A stretch of 64,000 nt of DNA from Tenacibaculum sp. SZ-18 (GTDB lineage Bacteria > Bacteroidota > Bacteroidia > Flavobacteriales > Flavobacteriaceae): positions 3,703,777-3,767,776 of the forward strand of contig NZ_CP019335.1 in assembly GCF_002813915.1 (NCBI RefSeq), read 5' to 3'. The notes below the pieces were generated by a model that saw nothing but the letters and a program-made list of their open reading frames with translations, was not told the DNA's origin and made no database searches. Below, one piece after another: positions 16,347 to 24,945 of the stretch. Made by a program: the position numbers and the translations under genes. Position 1 is the first letter of the stretch; each line of letters begins with the position of its first letter.

Positions 16347-16696
16347 TCAAAGTTGTTTTTCGTAAATAATGCTAGTAATTTATATCTTAACCTTTATTTC
16401 TGTTATCCAGCAAAAAAGCCTGTATAAACCACAGTTTAGTATTAATTCATAAAATTTCTAAGAAAAAGGAAATGAACAGGGGGACTGGTCTATTTCTTTA
16501 TCATTTTCGATTTTAAATATATGGATAAAACAAACAGTTATAAATCCAAAAACATTTAAATTCGGGAAGAATACCAGTATAATTTGTAGTAGATGAACTA
16601 TAATTGGTAAATTTATTTAAGGTTTTATTTGTCTAAAACCGTCATAAACGTTGTGTATTTAGGCTTGGATATGTTGTGTTCGGTATCAAATAAAAG
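16347..16696. other. Intergenic stretch, no gene seen
   Basis: This is AT-rich sequence downstream of the ankyrin-like gene (minus strand). I see no protein-like frame, tRNA or clear hairpin terminator. Confidence 0.45.
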
Positions 16697-17548
16697 CTAC
16701 TTACAGCCTGTAACATGTACTTTTCCGTCTTTATAATCCGTTAATAATTTTGTCATGGTCGTTTGACCTGCTCGTCTGGAAATTCCAATTATAGGAATTC
16801 CATTTACTTGATAACCTGTGAATTTTTTTAGATAGTCTGCTCCATAAAAAAGTAATCTCTCAGCGGTATACAGATTATTAAAACGCGCAGCAAACATTAG
16901 TGGAGTAAATTTATTATCTCCACTTCGCTTGTCAATTTCTTCTAATAGAATCGGATACTTTTTTGTGAGTAAACAGAACGAAGCAGTTCCAAAGGCACTT
17001 GAGGCCTCAAAAGCAGTTCCTGGATTTCCGTTCAGGGGATCTACATACGTACCAATAGAGTAATTAATATCAAAATCTACTTTGGTATCAAGTATAGTTA
17101 ACATGGTGTACAATAAAAACTCAAATCTTTGTATTATCTCATTGTTTTTAACCACATCCTTTTCTCGTTTAATAGCGTAAATTAAATCTGTTTGCGTTCT
17201 TAAAGGTTGTAATTTATAATTATAGCGTTTGTCTTTCATGATATAAGCAACAGAGTTGATGCATTGATCACATTTCCACAGTTCGTTATTATTATTTGCT
17301 TTTATAAACGCATCGATAGCCAATTGAATCGGAGTCAAGGTAATTTGTCCGTAGTTGATCTCGAAAATTGTATCATTTTTAAGCAATCTTTCAATTTGGT
17401 ACAAATTACATCCTTTGGCGAATATTTCTAATTTTTTAGTTGAGGTATATTCCAAGTTATCCCAATCTAAATTAGTTGAGCCAACTTGACAGCATATTGG
17501 TATTACATTAGTAATCCATAATAATAAGATAATGGTTTTCGGGTTCAT
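16697..17548 (-). CDS. Exported ankyrin-repeat-like protein
   Basis: The protein is 283 aa with a signal peptide (MNPKTIILLLWITNVIPICC). Helical repeats resembling ankyrin are visible at both ends: LTPIQLAIDAFIKA near residue 75, and FTPLMFAARFNNLYTAERLL with FYGADYLKKF near 215-245. The middle contains Cys-x-x-Cys (KCDQC). Ankyrin repeats mediate protein binding; no catalytic motif is seen. It may be periplasmic. The gene stands alone between gene remnants. Confidence 0.6.
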   Translation of the reverse strand: MNPKTIILLLWITNVIPICCQVGSTNLDWDNLEYTSTKKLEIFAKGCNLYQIERLLKNDTIFEINYGQITLTPIQLAIDAFIKANNNNELWKCDQCINSVAYIMKDKRYNYKLQPLRTQTDLIYAIKREKDVVKNNEIIQRFEFLLYTMLTILDTKVDFDINYSIGTYVDPLNGNPGTAFEASSAFGTASFCLLTKKYPILLEEIDKRSGDNKFTPLMFAARFNNLYTAERLLFYGADYLKKFTGYQVNGIPIIGISRRAGQTTMTKLLTDYKDGKVHVTGCK

Positions 17549-17570
17549 TTGGGTTGGTTTTACGTTGTTT

Positions 17571-17860
17571 TTATGTGTAGTTGTTTAATTCCTTGATGAT
17601 AATGCCAAAAGTCCGACCGTTGCTTCCAAAATGTTTCATCCAATAGACATTACTAACTCGGGTACTTTAACGGAATTTTACATCTCTACTTTTCAATTAG
17701 TTCCCAAAATGGCTGAGTACAATAAAATCAATGCTACCAATCTCTCAATAAACTCAATTAGATTGATATCAAATTGCTGTTTTAGCTCTGTATATTTCCC
17801 CAATTCTTTTATTAAATCGTTGATGTTATGAGTTGCATGAGTTTTATATTGATAAAAGTA
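17571..17860 (-). pseudogene. Possible remnant of a small membrane-protein gene
   Basis: A 56-codon open frame without an ATG (17693-17860) encodes NDLIKELGKYTELKQQFDIN and then LIEFIERLVALILLYSAIL. This is an amphipathic helix followed by a hydrophobic segment, reminiscent of small holin-like membrane proteins. Downstream in another frame is SNVYWMKHFGSNGRTFGIII plus KELNNYT and a stop at 17571, just before the ankyrin gene. Stops and a frameshift separate the two parts. The identification is weak. Confidence 0.25.
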
Positions 17861-18341
17861 TTATGAGAATTGAGGTGAGAAACTCCCTACAAATAGGTAA
17901 ATAGTGGTGAGTTAGTAATGTTTTTGTGAATCATTTAAATTGTCATCTATGAAAAACTTTATTTTGATCGGGATTACAAGGCTTGGTTTAAATTTAGTTT
18001 TGAAACATGACGAAGTAATCTTCCAGTCTATCGGCAGATTGTTTTACTGCATTGTATTCCATCGCAATAACGTTTGCTGTGATTATTTTTCACGCTGATT
18101 TTCTGATGTCGAGGATTGGTACTATAAATTAATTTGTCATTGATTAATTCTCAATATTAATGGCTATTATTAACATTGATGAAATTCACTCTAACTAATT
18201 AGGAATTTGGTATTTGTTACATGGAGTGGCACAAAAGCTTTTTTAAGAGTAAAGGTTTGTTTTTGAGTAAAATAATTTTAAATATATGTAACTTAACTAA
18301 CTACATTAGCGTCTTACTAACAACCAAAAAGTAAATTGCAT
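17861..18341. other. Intergenic stretch, no convincing gene
   Basis: A 49-codon ATG frame on the plus strand (17949-18098) lacks recognisable features and is probably chance. Otherwise the region is AT-rich with no RNA gene or hairpin that I can support. It contains the leader of the CPBP gene. Confidence 0.4.
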
Positions 18342-19031
18342 ATGAAATTATCGAATGAACAAACTGACTATAAAGGGTTTTTCTTTGATGCAATGTTGTA
18401 TCTCACAGTTATGTTTTTAGTAAGAGAAATTTATTTTTCTGAATTACCTTTTATTGCAAACGGATTAATGTGGTCATTTTCTACTTTAATCGTTGCTTCA
18501 TGGAGAATGAAAGTCCGTAATGTTACATGGAGAGATTTAGGACTGCGTAAACCCCCAAACTTGTTAAAAATGGCTTTAATAACTATAGGGATTTTAATAG
18601 CTATTCCAATTTCAATTATTGTTTTCCAACAGTTACAAGGGCTCATTCCGATTAACTTGTCACCAGACACCTCCTCTCAAGAAGCAGTTTCAAAGTTTGG
18701 AAACTTGCAAGAAAATTGGACCTTGTTTCTAACAATTATTCCTTTTATACTACTTCAATCCTCTTTAGAGGAACTTTTAGATCGAGGTTTTTTAATTAAT
18801 TGGTTTGAAAGGGTGTTTTCTAAAACCTCATTTGCAACGACAACCGCAGTACTTTTACAAGCAGTTATCTTTGGGTTTAGACATTCTTATGATATTTCAG
18901 AGCGTTCAATTACTGTAGGTATGATTGGTTTAATAATGGGAATAGCCTATGTGAAGTTTGGTAGAAATTTGTGGCCTTTAATTATTGCTCACTGTATTCT
19001 GAATACATTGTCCATGATGGAAAAAGTGTAG
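18342..19031 (+). CDS. CPBP family intramembrane glutamic protease
   Basis: The protein is 229 aa from ATG 18342 (the TTG two codons upstream is less likely). It has about six hydrophobic segments. The CPBP/Abi motifs are present: EELLDRG (EExxxR) near 147-153, FGFRHS (FxxxH) near 180, and IAHCILN (HxxxN) near 217. The family includes Rce1-like prenyl-protein proteases and bacteriocin immunity proteins. The role here is unknown. It is convergent with the XRE regulator gene. Confidence 0.82.
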   Translation: MKLSNEQTDYKGFFFDAMLYLTVMFLVREIYFSELPFIANGLMWSFSTLIVASWRMKVRNVTWRDLGLRKPPNLLKMALITIGILIAIPISIIVFQQLQGLIPINLSPDTSSQEAVSKFGNLQENWTLFLTIIPFILLQSSLEELLDRGFLINWFERVFSKTSFATTTAVLLQAVIFGFRHSYDISERSITVGMIGLIMGIAYVKFGRNLWPLIIAHCILNTLSMMEKV

Positions 19032-19084
19032 TAATTTAAACTATGATTGTTTGAACGTTAAATAATTATATTGTTATAGTTATT

Positions 19085-19549
19085 TTACTTCTTCTTAAAC
19101 TTCTTTTCAATTAATTTTTTCTCCCAATCCTTTCCGAAAAACTCAACATTTCCGAATGCATAAATCCCTAGAAAAAAAATCCAAGCAATAAGCATGTAAA
19201 GAAATAACCACCATCCCTCTGAATCTGATTCACTGATAGCAATGAAAAGAAAGATGCCGAGATTTAGAATCGCTAAAGCCAACAATTTGTAAAAACCTTT
19301 TACTGTTTGCACATATTTTTCTTCTTTTCTGATTTGTGCTAGCGCTTCTTTTTTATCGATATCTGATATATTAATTTCAAAAACAGACGCTAAGGCTTTT
19401 AACGATTCTAAACTTGCATTTTCTCCGTTTTCTATACGTTGAATGGTTCGTATACTCAAACCGCTCATATCTGCCAATTGTTCTTGAGACCAATGACGTT
19501 CTAATCTCATTTTTTTAATATCTCTTAAATTACTTGTTTTAGAATCCAT
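19085..19549 (-). CDS. XRE-family regulator with C-terminal membrane segments
   Basis: An N-terminal helix-turn-helix (WSQEQLADMSGLSIRTIQRI, then ENGENASLESLKALASVF) is followed by two hydrophobic helices at the C-terminus (LLALAILNLGIFLFIAI; WWLFLYMLIAWIFFLGIYAF). This resembles flavobacterial HTH proteins with a 2TM tail that sense at the membrane. I start at MDSKTS (19549); an ATG 11 codons upstream (19582) adds a segment without conserved features. The target genes are unknown. Confidence 0.75.
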   Translation of the reverse strand: MDSKTSNLRDIKKMRLERHWSQEQLADMSGLSIRTIQRIENGENASLESLKALASVFEINISDIDKKEALAQIRKEEKYVQTVKGFYKLLALAILNLGIFLFIAISESDSEGWWLFLYMLIAWIFFLGIYAFGNVEFFGKDWEKKLIEKKFKKK

Positions 19550-19812
19550 AATATTTTGTGTTTCATATTTAGTACGAAGCAAAACTACATCACAGGTTTT
19601 TGTTTCTGTGGAAAGCTATGCGACATCTATATGACAGCAACGTGACAGTAATATAACAGAAGTAGTTAGCAAAAACAAAAGGCATATTAATCTTAGAATT
19701 TGGATGAATGAATTTATTTAGATTTTTATAAATTTTCAATATAATTTTACTAGTGTAGCGGTATATTTTTCAGATATAATTAATAAGTGTTTTATTCTGC
19801 TTACCCTTTGGT

Positions 19813-20619
19813 TTACGCAATTGGAAATTTCTTTTTTACAGTTTTCCATATACGTTTTGGCAGCAAGGGTTCTATTAATTGGCCTAAGTATGATTTTGGA
19901 GTTTCTTCTTTAATACCAAATTTTTTAGGTTCTTTGTCTGGACAAGTATAAGTTCTAAAGATTATATCCATAATTGGAGAAATATTAGCATAATTTCCTG
20001 CTTTTCTATCTAAATCATGATGCCAATGATGAAGCTCTGGAGCGCCAATTAAGATTCGTAATGGTCCAATTGGCAATCTCACATTTGAATGTATATAAAT
20101 TGCCCAAATTCCTCTAAATGCTATAACTCCAGTAATAGATTCTAATGGAAACCCCATAATAAAAGCAGGTAAATTTATGAGTCCGATAGTATATATCGAA
20201 TCTAGTGGATGTTCGCGATGTGCTGCCAACCAATCTAAATGCTCTGCACTGTGATGAACTTTATGGAACCTCCATAAAAAATCGACTTTATGTTGTAATC
20301 TGTGTCCCCAATAAATAAGCAAATCACTAAAAAATAAAACCTCGATTACTTGAAGGACGAAAGGTTGTTTTCTAATTTCTTGTTGAAAAGAATTTGGCAC
20401 AATTGAAGTTAAATATTCTCCAAAATAATAAAGCGACCAAAGCACCAAACCACTCCAAAGTATATATTGACCTAAAAAAAAGGAAAAATCTAGAAGCCAT
20501 TTTGGTCTGAGAAACTTTTGATTTGGTTTTGCAGGAAAGACTTTTTCCATAGGAACAAATACCGCAATTAAGAAGAGCAAACTGATTCCAGTGGTTGTTA
20601 TAATTTCATAGATTTCCAT
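19813..20619 (-). CDS. Sterol desaturase / fatty acid hydroxylase family membrane protein
   Basis: The protein is 268 aa with four to five hydrophobic segments. It has the diiron histidine clusters of the family: HRLQH, HKVHH (in FHKVHHSAEH), and HHWHHD near residue 205. Members oxidise lipid-like substrates (hydroxylation or desaturation) at the membrane. The substrate is not predictable. It is the last gene of a three-gene minus-strand cluster, starting 7 nt after the stop of the gene at 20627. Confidence 0.85.
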   Translation of the reverse strand: MEIYEIITTTGISLLFLIAVFVPMEKVFPAKPNQKFLRPKWLLDFSFFLGQYILWSGLVLWSLYYFGEYLTSIVPNSFQQEIRKQPFVLQVIEVLFFSDLLIYWGHRLQHKVDFLWRFHKVHHSAEHLDWLAAHREHPLDSIYTIGLINLPAFIMGFPLESITGVIAFRGIWAIYIHSNVRLPIGPLRILIGAPELHHWHHDLDRKAGNYANISPIMDIIFRTYTCPDKEPKKFGIKEETPKSYLGQLIEPLLPKRIWKTVKKKFPIA

Positions 20620-20626
20620 ATCAAAG

Positions 20627-21004
20627 CTATCTTTTAATAGAATCAGTTACCGTAGTATCTTTCTTACTTTTTTGAAAATCGTTACGCTTAAAAATAATAC
20701 CAGATTTTGAACTACTTAATAAAGCTGCGTCAACTATAGAGTCCATCTCTGCTTTTGAAGTTGTACTTTGTTTTACTTTAGGATTTACTAGCGTAAGTGA
20801 TTTTGAAGAAGATAATAAATGAAGCTTTTTTAACGAATCTATCCCTTTAGTACTGTCAAGTTGAATTTTATCATTACTTGTGTTTGAAATAGAGGATTCT
20901 GAAGAGATATCTTGAGTAAAATATCCTGCTTTATAAACTACAAAAGCTATAATTAATGAACAGAATAAAATAATTGTTAGTCCTTTTATAACGGTAGATT
21001 TCAT
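20627..21004 (-). CDS. Hypothetical protein with an N-terminal membrane anchor
   Basis: The 125-aa protein has one hydrophobic helix (LTIILFCSLIIAFVVYKAGY). The rest is Ser/Lys/Asp-rich and probably periplasmic and disordered. Two similar phrases, LLSSSKSLTLV and LLSSSKSGIIF, form an internal repeat. I do not recognise a family. It lies between a membrane protein (20 nt upstream) and the sterol desaturase gene (7 nt downstream), so it is probably co-expressed. Confidence 0.55.
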   Translation of the reverse strand: MKSTVIKGLTIILFCSLIIAFVVYKAGYFTQDISSESSISNTSNDKIQLDSTKGIDSLKKLHLLSSSKSLTLVNPKVKQSTTSKAEMDSIVDAALLSSSKSGIIFKRNDFQKSKKDTTVTDSIKR

Positions 21005-21024
21005 GAGTTCTTTTTATTCTTAAT

Positions 21025-21480
21025 TTAGTTTCCTTTTAGTTTTAAATACTTTTCTCTATCAGTTGAGTGTTTTTCTAATACGGTAAGACCACAATCAATT
21101 AACTTAATTTCGAATGGTCTTTTTAGGAGGTATCGATCATCAAATTCGCAAGATAGGTACATAAATGCTCCAAATAGTATTGAACAGACATACCAAAATA
21201 ATTTACTAATGTATTTTGGAAATTGAATGTTCCAAAATTTATTAATCATTCCAATAAATAACAACCAAAAAGCAAAATAGCATAAAAAATTGAAAGCCAT
21301 TTCGGTCAAAAAATATTGTGTTGACATAGATGTATGAAAGCCTTCACATTTATAAATTAAAGGAAAACCATAAGCAAATACATCTTTAGCATCTATTGCA
21401 ATTACATACCACCATTTTGAAAAAATCGAAAAAGAAATTATCGTGAGCGGTAGGGTCAATGGAAATAGTAACTTTTTCAT
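21025..21480 (-). CDS. Hypothetical multi-pass membrane protein
   Basis: The 151-aa protein has about three to four hydrophobic segments (LFPLTLPLTIISFSIFSKWW; FNFLCYFAFWLLFIGMI; LFWYVCSILFGAFMYLS). No family motif is recognised. It is first in the minus-strand cluster that includes the sterol desaturase. Confidence 0.5.
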   Translation of the reverse strand: MKKLLFPLTLPLTIISFSIFSKWWYVIAIDAKDVFAYGFPLIYKCEGFHTSMSTQYFLTEMAFNFLCYFAFWLLFIGMINKFWNIQFPKYISKLFWYVCSILFGAFMYLSCEFDDRYLLKRPFEIKLIDCGLTVLEKHSTDREKYLKLKGN

Positions 21481-21583
21481 TTTTCGTTTAAAGTTAAAAA
21501 ATATACACTAATGTTGTGAAAATTTACTCAGACATTAGCTTATTTCAGTCATTTATCAGAGGCTAGCTTTAGTTTAGTCTCAT

Positions 21584-21894
21584 CTATTTTATTTGTTTTG
21601 CTAAATATGCTAACATATCTAAGACATAAGTTTTTAGTTTGAGATCACGAAAACGCTCAATTTTATAATACTTTAATAAAGCATCCATATTTTTTTCGGC
21701 TGCATTCTCTAAACATTCACGAACAAATACAATTTGATTTTCCTCATTGATTGAATTAGCATATTCAGCAATGCACTTCTTAGTTGAATTTCCACATTTT
21801 TTAGGGTTTCCGATGACTGAGAAAGTCCAGTTTGAACAGTTACAACAAATAGGGTAGTGAATAGAATTCTTTTCAAAATTGATTTTTTATTCAA
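21584..21894 (-). pseudogene. Small exported protein gene broken by a frameshift
   Basis: From ATG 21894 the frame encodes a signal peptide (MNKKSILKRILFTTLFVVTV, then QTGLSQSSETLK). Right after a six-A run (21797-21802 as T on the plus strand) the sensible frame shifts by -1. It continues KCGNSTKKCIAEYANSINEE, NQIVFVRECLENAAEKNMDA, LLKYYKIERFRDLKLKTYVL and DMLAYLAKQIK to TAG at 21584. Without the shift the protein would end after 61 residues. The run CTAAAAAATG is a possible slippery site (A AAA AAT), so sequencing error, mutation and programmed frameshifting are all possible. The family is not recognised. Confidence 0.6.
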
Positions 21895-21914
21895 ATATAC
21901 TGGATAAATTGAAT

Positions 21915-21945
21915 AAAAAAGGAAGGTTTCACACCTTCCTTTTCA
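21915..21945 (-). terminator. Terminator after the PSD-family gene
   Basis: The stem GGAAGGT / ACCTTCC has a TTCAC loop. On the minus strand it is followed by six T residues. It lies 46 bp beyond the decarboxylase stop; A/T tracts on both sides could also allow action in the other direction. Confidence 0.8.
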
Positions 21946-21991
21946 GATTGAATAAATAACCTGGAATTTAATCCATAGTCAACATATTTCT

Positions 21992-23269
21992 TTATTTATT
22001 AAACAATACAGAAGCTTGTCCGTATTGAAAGTGAATTGGTTCTTGACCTGGATTGTATTTATACATGTAAAGATCTTTTGGTGGATTTTGGAATAACATG
22101 ATTATATCAGAACCTCCGAATCTGAATTTTCCAAACTCTTGTCCTTTTACTACAACCTTATCCTGTAAATTTTCATACATCTTAACACCAGAAACTTGGC
22201 ACATTCCAATTGGTAAAATTGCAACTTTACCAACTTCTGGACCAGCGTCCATAACGATTAACCCTCTTGCTTGATTAAATTCGTAACCATCTCCAGCACC
22301 ATCAGGAGCATCCCATTGTCCGTCTGGTTTTAATTCTACATTTAAATACACTTTTCCTTCAATTGGTCTTATTTCTAAGACTTTTCCCGCAACTGGTGTA
22401 TGGAATCGGTGATAATCAAACGGACTTAAGAAATAGTGAACAAAAGTTCCACCATTAAAGTCGTTTACATACGGACTATCTTGAAGTAAGTCGCTAATAG
22501 TTCCGATGGTATGCGTTCCTTTTAATTTTAATTGTTTTTTATCTCCTTCAAGGCCGATTACATTTCCTTCTTGATCGATTGGATAAAATTGCTTGTACGT
22601 ACAATCTGCAGGTGAAACAACAACCTTGTTATTTTTTGGTGCAGTAATAGGACGTAAAGGACTAATTCCCGTATCAGGATCAGCATCGTTAAATTCTCTA
22701 AAGAAGAATTGATTGAAGGTTTTCCAAGATGATTCGTTTTTAGCATATAAAGGGAAGTTGTACATTCTATCGTATTTAAAAGAGTGTAAACTTTCTTTAG
22801 TTAGAGAAGCCGGAGTATCTAAGAATCTTCCCCAAGCTTTTGCAAAATCATCTAACCAATTAGCAAATTTTTCAAAGCTTTGCATAGTGGTATTTGTTCC
22901 TGGAATTTTTTGATCAATTAACCAATAAGATTGGCAAAGTAAATCATATACTTTCTGGTTGTAACCGTTTTTTTGCCCGTTACTTTTCCAAGCATTTGGA
23001 TATTCTGGATCGTTACGTTCATTTGGTACCATTCTTACGTATAAATCTAAATAATCTAAATAGGCATTAATTGAAGTCGGCCATCCGTTTCCTTTAAACT
23101 CATTGTTAATTACGTTGTACAAATCTGAGTTTAAATTTTTCTTTGCAGCAGCAACAGCAACATTTAAAGATGCAGTTAAAGCAGCAGCCATTGCTGGATC
23201 ATCTGCTAAAAGTTCTTGTAATGAAGTTACAACTGGTTCGTGTTTTTGGTGTAGCGTTAAAGTTTCCAT
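21992..23269 (-). CDS. Phosphatidylserine decarboxylase family protein
   Basis: The protein is 425 aa. The C-terminal half carries the PSD_dec fold: FVHYFLSPFDYHRFHTPVAG near residue 276, and FRFGGSDIIMLFQ near 388. There the Gly-Ser would be the autocleavage site that generates the pyruvoyl group (canonical enzymes have LGST). The N-terminal about 170 residues are an extra helical domain found in the long, PSD-related branch. The substrate may be phosphatidylserine or a related amino-acid compound. The gene is monocistronic, with its own terminator. Confidence 0.8.
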   Translation of the reverse strand: METLTLHQKHEPVVTSLQELLADDPAMAAALTASLNVAVAAAKKNLNSDLYNVINNEFKGNGWPTSINAYLDYLDLYVRMVPNERNDPEYPNAWKSNGQKNGYNQKVYDLLCQSYWLIDQKIPGTNTTMQSFEKFANWLDDFAKAWGRFLDTPASLTKESLHSFKYDRMYNFPLYAKNESSWKTFNQFFFREFNDADPDTGISPLRPITAPKNNKVVVSPADCTYKQFYPIDQEGNVIGLEGDKKQLKLKGTHTIGTISDLLQDSPYVNDFNGGTFVHYFLSPFDYHRFHTPVAGKVLEIRPIEGKVYLNVELKPDGQWDAPDGAGDGYEFNQARGLIVMDAGPEVGKVAILPIGMCQVSGVKMYENLQDKVVVKGQEFGKFRFGGSDIIMLFQNPPKDLYMYKYNPGQEPIHFQYGQASVLFNK

Positions 23270-23399
23270 GTTTAAAGAGGTTGGTTAAAATTATAGAACC
23301 AATTTACCTCTAGAAATGGTTGTTATTCTGAAAAAGACCCTAACAAATCGTAATTTATGTATAAGAGCTTGAAATTAAGGTATAGATGTAATTGTATTA

Positions 23400-23885
23400 T
23401 TATTCAATTTTAGCACGATGCTCGTCGTATAATCCAATTAACAAACTATTTCCCTTAGAATCAATTTTAAGTCCGCCATACTTCGCTTTTTCATACTTTT
23501 CTGCCTGACTTTCTTGAAAGAAAAAAGACTCAGCACCAATATTTATATTCCAGTTATTTGGAGAAGTGTACTCAATAGGAAGTTCACCTTCGTTTAAAGG
23601 AGAAGTATCTTTTTGAAATCTTACTTTTGACGCTACATTGTTACTATCAAGTTGTACGATGCAAAATCCTCGTTTAGGAATGTCAACATCATTGTTTCGA
23701 GAAAGGCTATAACGTAAACGCATATAATCTCCTTGCATTAAAGAACGCGGATCAACAGGAGCTAATTCCAGTAAAACCAGTTGTCCTTCATTTAATAAAG
23801 TTTCCTTTTTAAAAATCGAATAGTTGAAATATACCAACAATAAAATAAGGTTTCCAAATACAATAGGCCATTTATACTTTTTCAT
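23400..23885 (-). CDS. GDYXXLXY domain-containing protein
   Basis: The 161-aa protein has an N-terminal signal anchor (WPIVFGNLILLLVYFNYSIF). The family motif GDYMRLRY is at about residue 53-60 (GDYxxLxY). It overlaps the DUF4401 gene by 14 nt. In Bacteroidota this family is coded with DUF4401 and DUF2157 membrane proteins, as here. Its function is uncharacterised; the soluble part would face the periplasm. Confidence 0.85.
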   Translation of the reverse strand: MKKYKWPIVFGNLILLLVYFNYSIFKKETLLNEGQLVLLELAPVDPRSLMQGDYMRLRYSLSRNNDVDIPKRGFCIVQLDSNNVASKVRFQKDTSPLNEGELPIEYTSPNNWNINIGAESFFFQESQAEKYEKAKYGGLKIDSKGNSLLIGLYDEHRAKIE

Positions 23886-24945
23886 TTTCTGATAATTTTT
23901 TATGAGTGAATAAGTAAAATGCTAAAAACAAAATACCCGTTGTAAACATCATGATAGATTTGGTAAGGAGAGTGAACTTTAGATCATAATAATATTGACT
24001 AACGAAATAAATGAATGCAATAATTCCAATAGCTAAACCAGTTTTATAATTGACTTTAAAACTCAATAGAATTATTAAAATCGCTCCAGAAATTGCGGGA
24101 GAAAGTACCGTTGATGCTAAGATGAGAATTGTAAAAATGTAAATTCCAATTTTACTCTGAATATCTTTTACTTGTAGGATATTTATTAATTCTATTATCA
24201 CGTACACAATGAATAGAATGATAGAGATAGACGAAAGCCAAATATACTCTGGTGTTATTCTTAGCATTCCTTTTTTTCCTAGAAAGATTAATCCAATTAA
24301 TAAAGAGAAAATTAACCCGATTCGTAAAGGATTGTATAATCGAGATAGTTTTTTACTAGTGGTTATGATTTTACCTTCATTAAGTATAAGGAATGATAAG
24401 ATAAAAACCATAGCGAACGTGTACACATGGATTAGATCATATTGGTTTCCTTCCAAAAGAAGCGCTAAAAAACTAAGGTTTGTAGCCAAAGTAGCTATAA
24501 ATGATAAAATATAATTTTGAACAAGAATTAAGGTTGCAATTCCAACAAAAATGAAGATTATTTGAATGGAACTCTCATCAAAATTCATTCGCTCTAAACT
24601 CATCCAAATCAAAGTAAAACCAATAACGTAAGAAGAAACACTGATAGTGTCAATAATAATTTTATCAGAGATTTTATTTAATCCAACAGCGCAAAGGACG
24701 AAAATAATTCCGGTAATGAGTAAGCCTTCTTTTGAGTTGTATAATCCCGCTATAAAAAGGAAACCTAAAAAGGTTATACAAGATAATAATCCACCGAAAA
24801 TAGAAAGTATTTTTATAGCTAAAGATTGTTCATCGTTTTGATTCTCATATTCATATTTGATGGCCTCTTCGTTAAAAGTTAATTCTTGCCCTTCTATATT
24901 TTGAATGGAATCAATTAACGATTTTATGTTTTTACTATTCTTCAT
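23872..24945 (-). CDS. DUF4401 multi-pass membrane protein
   Basis: The 357-aa protein has a short N-terminal cytoplasmic helix and then about ten hydrophobic segments. Length, topology and position between a DUF2157 protein and a GDYXXLXY protein support DUF4401. It overlaps both neighbours (11 nt upstream, 14 nt downstream), which suggests translational coupling and a membrane complex. No catalytic motif is seen. Confidence 0.8.
   Translation of the reverse strand: MKNSKNIKSLIDSIQNIEGQELTFNEEAIKYEYENQNDEQSLAIKILSIFGGLLSCITFLGFLFIAGLYNSKEGLLITGIIFVLCAVGLNKISDKIIIDTISVSSYVIGFTLIWMSLERMNFDESSIQIIFIFVGIATLILVQNYILSFIATLATNLSFLALLLEGNQYDLIHVYTFAMVFILSFLILNEGKIITTSKKLSRLYNPLRIGLIFSLLIGLIFLGKKGMLRITPEYIWLSSISIILFIVYVIIELINILQVKDIQSKIGIYIFTILILASTVLSPAISGAILIILLSFKVNYKTGLAIGIIAFIYFVSQYYYDLKFTLLTKSIMMFTTGILFLAFYLFTHKKLSENEKV

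Noticed and set aside
17631..17831. 66-codon plus-strand ORF
   Set aside because: It is opposite a more protein-like minus-strand frame, and has no signal, motif or start context.
17949..18098. 49-codon plus-strand ORF in the gap before the CPBP gene
   Set aside because: Short, without recognisable features; could be chance in AT-rich sequence.
21992..23269. PSD-family protein as inactive because it lacks LGST
   Set aside because: GGS at the expected position can still supply the autocleavage Gly-Ser in long PSD-related proteins.
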